Assembly (NCBI GenBank): GCA_015658965.1
Contig: DQNX01000018.1
Location: forward strand, 1-20,319
From: Gammaproteobacteria bacterium
Lineage (GTDB): Bacteria > Pseudomonadota > Gammaproteobacteria > PS1 > Pseudothioglobaceae
Direction: 5' to 3'
Length of the DNA stretch: 20,319 nucleotides
The first letter of the stretch is position 1. Every line of letters begins with the position of its first letter. Under the pieces are notes generated by a model. That model was not told the origin of the DNA and searched no databases. It was given only the letters and a program-made list of their open reading frames with translations. Made by a program: the position numbers and the translations under genes. Shown here one piece after another: positions 7,560 to 11,632 of this stretch.

Positions 7560-8502
7560 CAACGATGTTCAACTCAATCCCGAAGGCGAGCTAATCCATT
7601 TATTAGGTCTTGAAGGTCTTTCCAAAAAACACCTAACGCACATTCTTGATATTGCCGACGGCCTGATTGACGATAACGGCAATCTAAAAAAATCCAAAGC
7701 CCTTGATGACATGAGTGTGGCTAATTTGTTCTTTGAGCCATCAACCCGTACTCGAAATACCTTTGAAATTGCAGGCAAACGCACCAGTGCTAATGTCATT
7801 AACGTTGACTTAGCTAATTCAGCCACCAAAAAAAATGAATCTCTTCTCGATACCATGCATACGCTCAAAGCCATGCAAATTGACATGTTCGTGATTCGCC
7901 ATAAACAAAATGGCTTACCGCATCACGTGGCTGAAAATTTACAAGGGGTTTCTGTGCTAAACGCAGGCGATGGCATCAACGCTCACCCCACTCAAGCATT
8001 ACTCGACATGCTGACCATTCGTCAACACAAACAAAACTTTGAAGGCTTGTCGGTCGCCATTGTCGGTGATATTGTTCATTCGCGTGTGGCGCACTCCGAC
8101 ATTCAAGCACTCAAAACCTTAGGCACGACTGACATTCGCCTAATTGCACCCGTAGGCTTGCAATATGGCTCTAAGCGCTGTGATTCAGTTAAATGTTTTG
8201 ATGATATTCAGGTGGGCTTAAAAGACTGTGACGTGGTGATCGTATTGCGCTTACAAAAAGAGCGCATGTTAGAAGCCGACATTCCTAACGAACAAGAATA
8301 CTTTGATCACTACGGGCTAACGACCGAGCGCTTAGCACTGGCAAAGCCAGATGCGATTGTTATGCATCCAGGGCCAATCAACCGTGGCGTTGAGATCGAT
8401 TCATCGATTGCACAGGGTAGCCAGTCTGTTATCTTGCAACAAGTAACCAATGGCATTGCTGTGCGTATGGCGGTCATGGAAATCTTGGCTGGAAAGTCAT
8501 AA
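7540..8502 (+). CDS. pyrB: Aspartate carbamoyltransferase catalytic subunit
   Basis: PyrB condenses carbamoyl phosphate and aspartate in the committed step of pyrimidine synthesis. The 320-residue protein has the carbamoyl-phosphate motif FFEPSTRTRNTFE (residues 64-76), the partner-subunit loop around SATKKNESLLDT (Ser and Lys that reach into the neighbouring active site), HPTQALLD, and the aspartate-side motifs RLQKERM and HPGPINRGVE. The sequence resembles the Pseudomonas-type (class A/B) enzyme that pairs with a pyrC-like subunit rather than with PyrI. Neither pyrI nor pyrC follows; the next gene is ygfB. It starts inside ruvX (20-bp overlap) with only a weak Shine-Dalgarno, so coupling is likely. 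No UTP-sensing leader is visible. Confidence 0.96.
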   Translation: MKKDLISNDVQLNPEGELIHLLGLEGLSKKHLTHILDIADGLIDDNGNLKKSKALDDMSVANLFFEPSTRTRNTFEIAGKRTSANVINVDLANSATKKNESLLDTMHTLKAMQIDMFVIRHKQNGLPHHVAENLQGVSVLNAGDGINAHPTQALLDMLTIRQHKQNFEGLSVAIVGDIVHSRVAHSDIQALKTLGTTDIRLIAPVGLQYGSKRCDSVKCFDDIQVGLKDCDVVIVLRLQKERMLEADIPNEQEYFDHYGLTTERLALAKPDAIVMHPGPINRGVEIDSSIAQGSQSVILQQVTNGIAVRMAVMEILAGKS

Positions 8503-8505
8503 ACC

Positions 8506-9063
8506 ATGAGTAATCTAATTGACTATGACCAAGTAAAAAACGTCTTACACCGGCTAAATACCGATGATACCATTGCCAGTGCACATGGTATTTTGTGTGG
8601 GTTTTCTTGTATCAAGCCCGATCTTGCGCTCGATGATTGGCTCAATGAAATTTTAGTGAGTATCGACCTTGACAATCTCAATGAAAAATCTGCTCATGAA
8701 CAGCTTGCTCAAGTTTATAACAATACGTTATTACAACTAGGCGATGCAACGCTAAACTTTCAGCTATTAATCGCTGATGAAGACTGTACGCTCAGAGAAC
8801 AAGCTGACACCCTTATTCAATGGTGTCAAGGGTTCTTGGTCGGTTTAGGCCTGCAAAAAATATCCACCAGTGACGAAGATGTGTTGGAAATGATCAAAGA
8901 TTTTAGTGAAATATCCCAGCTTGATGTCGACATGCTCGACAACGAGCAAAATGCCCAAGACCTCAGTGAAATTATCGAATTCGTACGCATGGGTACTTTG
9001 CTGATTCAAGAAACCTTACAGCCTTCCAAGCAAGACTACATTTCTCCAGAGTTACTGCATTAA
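8506..9063 (+). CDS. ygfB: YgfB/UPF0149 family protein
   Basis: This 185-residue acidic protein begins 3 nt after pyrB, with GGAAAG about 11 nt upstream of the ATG. It shows the UPF0149 pattern: an N-terminal SAHGILCGFSC (residues 25-35), a central ADTLIQWCQGFLVGLGL (101-117) and the C-terminal DLSEIIEFVRMGTLLIQETL. In E. coli ygfB is next to pepP, ubiH and zapA. In Pseudomonas aeruginosa YgfB is linked to control of the ampDh3 amidase and beta-lactam resistance. A position next to murein enzyme gene mltB could hint at a related link, but that is inference. No membrane segment or signal peptide is present. Confidence 0.88.
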   Translation: MSNLIDYDQVKNVLHRLNTDDTIASAHGILCGFSCIKPDLALDDWLNEILVSIDLDNLNEKSAHEQLAQVYNNTLLQLGDATLNFQLLIADEDCTLREQADTLIQWCQGFLVGLGLQKISTSDEDVLEMIKDFSEISQLDVDMLDNEQNAQDLSEIIEFVRMGTLLIQETLQPSKQDYISPELLH

Positions 9064-9137
9064 AAGCTGACGACAGTAGCTTTACGGTCGATCCGGCCAT
9101 TTATCATTATATTATAAAATTACACTTTAGTGATAGT

Positions 9138-9166
9138 CTTGCATAATGCTTGCAAGTTGTTATTAT
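9138..9166 (+). promoter_or_regulatory. Promoter candidate overlapping a 6-bp inverted repeat
   Basis: A -35 TTGCAT (9139-9144) and a -10 TATTAT (9161-9166) are separated by 16 nt. The -35 and spacer are covered by the inverted repeat CTTGCA (9138-9143) / TGCAAG (9151-9156), a geometry typical of a repressor operator. Transcription from about 9173 would run toward the interrupted small gene at 9367. Confidence 0.4.
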
Positions 9167-9291
9167 GTTTGCCTTAATGTGCTTAAATATTGAGAAGGAG
9201 ATAGCCGCCTAACTAAACTTGAGGAGAATAAAAAACGACTACCTAGTAAAAGATCACTGAATGTATCTCGGGGGAGAGAATAGGATCTTCT

Positions 9292-9316
9292 ATTAATATT
9301 ATAACATAATATTAAT
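9292..9316. repeat. 11-bp perfect AT-rich inverted repeat (operator-like)
   Basis: The arms are ATTAATATTAT (9292-9302) and ATAATATTAAT (9306-9316), with the spacer AAC. The repeat ends 4 bp before the TATAAT box at 9321, so it covers the -35 zone of the promoter for the gene at 9367. This position suits a repressor site. An all-A/T palindrome of this size is partly favoured by base composition. Confidence 0.6.
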
Positions 9317-9319
9317 TAT

Positions 9320-9333
9320 CTATAATATAGATT
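9320..9333 (+). promoter_or_regulatory. -10 element shared with the promoter at 10144
   Basis: CTATAATATAGATT contains TATAAT (9321-9326). The same 14 bases recur at 10144-10157 upstream of the 46-residue membrane protein gene, suggesting co-regulated or duplicated promoters. The predicted start is near 9333, leaving a leader of about 34 nt before the ATG at 9367. Confidence 0.45.
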
Positions 9334-9366
9334 GTAAATTAATTGACGACATAAGGATTAAGAAGG

Positions 9367-9753
9367 ATGCGTAAAAATGTTAAACAGCATGCCAACAAAG
9401 GAATATCATCACTTTTAATAACATTGTTTCTTTTTTCTAGCAATGTATTTGCAAGAACACAGGTGATTGAGGCTAAGATTAATTAAATTGAGCCCATCTA
9501 TATGAATTACAGCATCAAAAAAATCAGCCAGCTTTGTCACGCTGTAACGTCATCAGGCTGCTGGAATATAACTTACCAAAAAAGAGTTTTAAAAATACTC
9601 CAAGGTTATCGATTCAAACTGTATTACAAGGGTCAACAGATTACAACCCGTATGCGTGTAAAACCTAAGGGCGAACAATTAAAAATCAGAGTGGGTGGTG
9701 ATTTGCTTGATCAGCCAAGTAATGTTGCAGTGAATGCAGCCGTTGCTTACTAA
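9367..9753 (+). pseudogene. Small secreted protein gene interrupted by one in-frame TAA
   Basis: From the ATG at 9367 (AAGGA 9 nt upstream) the frame encodes a 39-residue product. It has a clear signal peptide, basic then hydrophobic ISSLLITLFLFSSNVFA with cleavage after VFA (residue 29), and then RTQVIEAKIN. A TAA at 9484-9486 stops it. The same frame then stays open from 9487 to a TAA at 9751-9753, giving IEPIYMNYSIKK... and a C-terminal part GYRFKLYYKGQQITTRM followed by KIRV. The C-terminal pattern resembles the end of 17-kDa surface-antigen-like periplasmic proteins (Y-V-Y-Y-G-...-TRM-...-VRV), without their glycine zipper. A single base change (for example CAA to TAA) explains the layout. 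Alternatives are stop-codon read-through or two separate small proteins. Confidence 0.6.
9502..9753 (+). CDS. Downstream fragment of the interrupted gene, possibly translated alone
   Basis: This 83-residue frame from the ATG at 9502 lacks a signal peptide of its own and has only a weak Shine-Dalgarno (TTGAG, about 10 nt upstream). It is basic, with Cys12 and Cys20 and a beta-rich C-terminal half (CWNITYQKRVLKILQGYRF and YYKGQQITTRMRVKPKG). It lies in the same frame as the signal-peptide ORF that ends 15 nt upstream. If made alone it would stay in the cytoplasm, which argues that it is a gene remnant or depends on read-through. It overlaps the stop of the convergent 85-residue gene by 4 bp. 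Confidence 0.45.
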   Translation: MNYSIKKISQLCHAVTSSGCWNITYQKRVLKILQGYRFKLYYKGQQITTRMRVKPKGEQLKIRVGGDLLDQPSNVAVNAAVAY

Positions 9754-10007
9754 ATTTTTTCTAAACTGGCCACTTGTCTTGGCACTTTAACGACAGGCAT
9801 TGGTAATTCTTCAACTATAAAATCATAGCCTTTATTGCCATAATTGTAGAAAGCGCTGTTTGCACTTTGCGCAGTCGACTTAGGCATAAAACTAAACATT
9901 GCTAATGGATTAAACACAGCGTAAGGCTTAGAAACCTCGGCAGATACGCCGGTAGCAGCTAATAATAGCGCCAGTATAATTGTGTTAATCATGATCATTG
10001 CTTTCAT
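9750..10007 (-). CDS. Small secreted protein of unknown function
   Basis: This 85-residue protein has a textbook signal peptide (MKAMIMINTIILALLLAATGVSA, shown in part as INTIILALLLAATGVSA, cleavage after residue 23). The mature part is about 62 residues, EVSKPYAVFNPLAMFSFMP..., rich in aromatic and small residues and without cysteine. I recognise no family. It converges on the interrupted gene (4-bp overlap of the ends) and is preceded by a near-consensus promoter (10098-10125) and an unusual structured leader (10034-10090). The Shine-Dalgarno before the ATG is weak (AAGAGAC). The strong promoter and clean signal peptide suggest a real, expressed gene despite its size. Confidence 0.65.
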   Translation of the reverse strand: MKAMIMINTIILALLLAATGVSAEVSKPYAVFNPLAMFSFMPKSTAQSANSAFYNYGNKGYDFIVEELPMPVVKVPRQVASLEKI

Positions 10008-10033
10008 ATTGTTTGTCTCTTAGTTAATGAGTA

Positions 10034-10090
10034 TGTTGCCACTATATCTCTTGAGGGGAGAATACAAACTCTTGGGGGAGAGTGGCAACA
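10034..10090 (-). repeat. Structured leader: 10-bp inverted repeat enclosing two C-rich hairpins
   Basis: TGTTGCCACT (10034-10043) and AGTGGCAACA (10081-10090) are perfect inverted repeats 37 nt apart. Between them, on the minus-strand RNA, sit two short hairpins with C-rich loops: TCTC-CCCTCAA-GAGA (10061-10047) and ACTCT-CCCCCA-AGAGT (10083-10068). The second shares bases 10081-10083 with the outer stem, so the two folds compete. The whole element lies in the predicted 5' leader of the 85-residue secreted protein, ending 26 nt before its ATG. It may be a riboregulator or a protein-binding RNA; no known riboswitch class is recognised. Confidence 0.6.
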
Positions 10091-10097
10091 AGAATTT

Positions 10098-10125
10098 ATT
10101 ATATCATTATTTACTAATATGTCAA
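10098..10125 (-). promoter_or_regulatory. Near-consensus sigma-70 promoter for the 85-residue secreted protein
   Basis: On the minus strand TTGACA (10125-10120) and TATAAT (10103-10098), both perfect hexamers, are separated by 16 nt. The predicted start near 10091 falls exactly at the foot of the structured leader. The -35 is flanked by two direct copies of ATATTAGTAA (minus strand), which suggests a bound regulator. Confidence 0.65.
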
Positions 10126-10136
10126 GTTACTAATAT
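10111..10136. repeat. 10-bp direct repeat flanking the -35 box
   Basis: TTACTAATAT occurs at 10111-10120 and again at 10127-10136, a 16-bp period. The spacer GTCAAG carries the minus-strand -35. The pair also lies about 20-46 bp upstream of the predicted plus-strand start near 10157, so one regulator could control both divergent promoters. Confidence 0.5.
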
Positions 10137-10143
10137 AAGTTAA

Positions 10144-10157
10144 CTATAATATAGATT
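10144..10157 (+). promoter_or_regulatory. -10 element of the 46-residue membrane protein gene
   Basis: CTATAATATAGATT, identical to 9320-9333, contains TATAAT at 10145-10150. There is no good -35 at 16-18 nt, so an activator may be needed. The predicted start is near 10157, leaving a leader of about 135 nt. Confidence 0.4.
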
Positions 10158-10163
10158 TAAAAC

Positions 10164-10244
10164 AGGGTAAAAATTTGCCCCGCTATAGACCAATATTAAT
10201 CATTAATGATAGTTATACCAAAGATTGGTATTATGTTAATATTG
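10164..10244 (+). promoter_or_regulatory. Structured 5' leader of the 46-residue membrane protein gene
   Basis: Two structures are visible. The first is a hairpin pairing GGGTAAA with TTTGCCC near 10165-10180. The second is a long arm pairing CAATATTAA (10191-10199) with TTAATATTG (10236-10244), which contains an inner hairpin ATACCA (10215-10220) / TGGTAT (10226-10231). The palindrome CATTAATG (10201-10208) also lies inside. The Shine-Dalgarno (GAGGAG, 10277-10282) is outside the arms. I recognise no known riboswitch. Confidence 0.4.
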
Positions 10245-10291
10245 AAATCGAAGTAATAAAATTATTTTTTTATCTTGAGGAGAAAACAAAT

Positions 10292-10432
10292 ATGATGAAG
10301 TATGATGGCCAAGAAATTGGTTCACCCAAATGTGGTGTTACCCAAGTGTGTGTTGTAATGGCAATGTTAGCCGGTGCATTTTTAACGCTAATTATTATTG
10401 GCTTGGTGATGAGTTACATGCCAGGCGTGTAA
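10292..10432 (+). CDS. 46-residue single-pass membrane protein of unknown function
   Basis: Translation from the ATG at 10292 has a strong Shine-Dalgarno GAGGAG 9 nt upstream; a second ATG follows immediately. The product has a polar N-terminus (MMKYDGQEIGSPKCGVTQVC) with two cysteines, then one hydrophobic segment (VVMAMLAGAFLTLIIIGLVMSYM, residues 21-43) and a short tail. The frame is open further upstream to a TTG at 10175, but the Shine-Dalgarno position decides against that start. A strong terminator follows within 21 nt, so it is a one-gene transcript with a long structured leader. Size, single helix and leader recall small regulatory membrane proteins or type I toxins, but no family is recognised. 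Confidence 0.65.
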   Translation: MMKYDGQEIGSPKCGVTQVCVVMAMLAGAFLTLIIIGLVMSYMPGV

Positions 10433-10452
10433 AGCTTTACGAGTTTGTAATT

Positions 10453-10482
10453 AAAAAAGCGCACTTTTTAGTGCGTTTTTTT
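10453..10482. terminator. Bidirectional Rho-independent terminator
   Basis: The stem CGCACT (10460-10465) / AGTGCG (10470-10475) with a TTTT loop is flanked by A6 and T7. On the plus strand it ends the 46-residue protein transcript. On the minus strand it lies 14 nt past the CCA end of tRNA-Phe and can end that transcript. Confidence 0.9.
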
Positions 10483-10495
10483 ATTGTTTTGAATA

Positions 10496-10571
10496 TGGTG
10501 GCCACACCTAGAATTGAACTAGGGACACAGGGATTTTCAATCCCTTGCTCTACCAACTGAGCTATGTGGCC
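10496..10571 (-). tRNA. tRNA-Phe (GAA)
   Basis: This 76-nt cloverleaf has encoded CCA. The acceptor stem is GGCCACA/TGTGGCC, the D arm is GCTCAGTTGGTAGAGC, the anticodon arm GGGATTGAAAATCCC carries GAA, and the T loop is TTCAATT. A TATAAT box (minus strand, 10588-10583) gives a predicted start about 5 nt before the tRNA. It lies 44 nt downstream of trxB on the same strand, so read-through from trxB is also possible. Confidence 0.97.
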
Positions 10572-10615
10572 AGAAAATGCAAATTATACCGATAATTTAA
10601 CCGGCCATTTAAAAA

Positions 10616-11560
10616 CTACTCGCCTAAAAAGCGTTCTGCGTCCAATGCCGCCATACAGCCTGAACCTGCCGAAGTAACCGCTTGACGGTAAATGTGGTCT
10701 GCTACATCGCCGGCTGCAAAAACTCCTTCAACACTGGTTTGCGTGGCATTGCCTTGAGTGCCACTCTGTATTTGAATATAACCGTGCTTCATTTCTAGAT
10801 GGCCCTCAAAAATACTCGTATTTGGTGTGTGACCAATGGCAATAAACACGCCGTGCACATCAATCTCTTTGGTGTTGCCGTCGTTATCTTTCAGCCTTAG
10901 GCCTGTCACCCCCATGGTGTCGCCCAACACTTCATCAAGGTTGTGGTTGTATTCAATACTAATGTTGCCATTTTTTGATTTTTCAATTAGTTGATCAGAC
11001 AGTATTTTTTCACTGGAGAATTTATCACGACGATGGACAATCGTCACATGATCTGCAATGTTAGACAAAAACAAAGCCTCTTCAACAGCGGTGTTACCGC
11101 CACCAATAACGGCTACTTTTTGCCCACGATAAAAGAACCCATCACAAGTGGCACATGCTGAAACACCTTTACCTTTAAAGGCTTCTTCTGATTCTAGCCC
11201 CAAATACCGAGCGCTTGCACCTGTGGCAATAATCACCGAATCAGCCGTATAGGTCGAGCCGGCACCTTTCAGTGTAAACGGACGAGATGAAAAATCAACA
11301 TCAGTAATGTGATCATTAATAATTTCGGTATCAAAACGCTCGGCATGTTGCTGCATACGCGTCATCAAATCAGGTCCTTGCACGCCTTCATTATCGCCCG
11401 GCCAATTATCCACATCCGTGGTGCTCATTAATTGCCCGCCTTGCTCCATGCCACTCACAATTACTGGTGCTAAATTTGCCCTTGCTGCATAAACTGCCGC
11501 AGAATAACCCGCAGGGCCTGAACCAATAATCAACGTCTTACAATGTTTATTTTCACTCAT
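10616..11560 (-). CDS. trxB: Thioredoxin-disulfide reductase
   Basis: This FAD enzyme uses NADPH to reduce thioredoxin in the cytoplasm. The 314-residue protein has the FAD-binding GSGPAG (13-18) and EQGGQLMSTTDVDNWPG (39-55). The redox motif CATC (Cys136 and Cys139) sits in GVSACATCDGFF, followed by the NADPH-binding VIGGGNTAVEEALFL (151-165) and the C-terminal FAD motif GVFAAGDVADHIYRQAVTSAG. Length and motif order match the low-molecular-weight bacterial form. It is divergent from ftsK across a gap of about 72 bp. In enterobacteria trxB also lies near lrp-ftsK-lolA, so this neighbourhood is conserved, minus lrp. Confidence 0.97.
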   Translation of the reverse strand: MSENKHCKTLIIGSGPAGYSAAVYAARANLAPVIVSGMEQGGQLMSTTDVDNWPGDNEGVQGPDLMTRMQQHAERFDTEIINDHITDVDFSSRPFTLKGAGSTYTADSVIIATGASARYLGLESEEAFKGKGVSACATCDGFFYRGQKVAVIGGGNTAVEEALFLSNIADHVTIVHRRDKFSSEKILSDQLIEKSKNGNISIEYNHNLDEVLGDTMGVTGLRLKDNDGNTKEIDVHGVFIAIGHTPNTSIFEGHLEMKHGYIQIQSGTQGNATQTSVEGVFAAGDVADHIYRQAVTSAGSGCMAALDAERFLGE

Positions 11561-11632
11561 CTAAATACCAATCCTTTATACTTATACAAAATAATTATTA
11601 TCTGCAACATTATAAAGCAAGCTGAAATCGCC

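Larger units (their letters stand above)
9064..9366 (+). other. 303-bp intergenic region with two promoter candidates and palindromes
   Basis: No protein gene is convincing here. In order it holds a weak hairpin (AAAGCT/AGCTTT, 9064-9083), a promoter candidate inside a CTTGCA/TGCAAG palindrome (9138-9166), two purine-rich Shine-Dalgarno-like stretches (9193-9202, and CTTGAGGAGA at 9218-9227), a small GC hairpin TCTC-GGG-GGAGA near 9266, an 11-bp AT-rich inverted repeat (9292-9316), and a -10 box (9321-9326) leading to the ATG at 9367. Three tiny frames (11-13 codons) follow the first promoter, two beginning at ATG (9178 and 9261). They could be remnants or leader peptides but have no further support. 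Confidence 0.5.

Noticed and set aside
9064..9083. Terminator directly after ygfB
   Set aside because: The AAAGCT/AGCTTT hairpin is short, with a long loop, and has no T run behind it.
10050..10080. G-quadruplex in the G-rich leader repeats
   Set aside because: Only two long G runs (G4 and G5) are present, not four; a hairpin reading explains the sequence better.
10034..10090. Known riboswitch or transposon terminal repeat
   Set aside because: No conserved riboswitch core is recognisable, and the arms are 37 bp apart with no transposase, so it is not an insertion sequence.
10175..10291. TTG-initiated N-terminal extension of the 46-residue protein
   Set aside because: It would translate through the structured leader; the strong GAGGAG at 10277-10282 points to the ATG at 10292.
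10330..10560. Plus-strand frame running from the 46-residue gene into tRNA-Phe
   Set aside because: It reads through a strong terminator and the tRNA, and is out of frame with the better-supported small gene.
9064..10571. tRNA-Phe as attachment site of an integrated element
   Set aside because: I found no integrase and no second copy of the tRNA 3' end in the window, so this cannot be supported.
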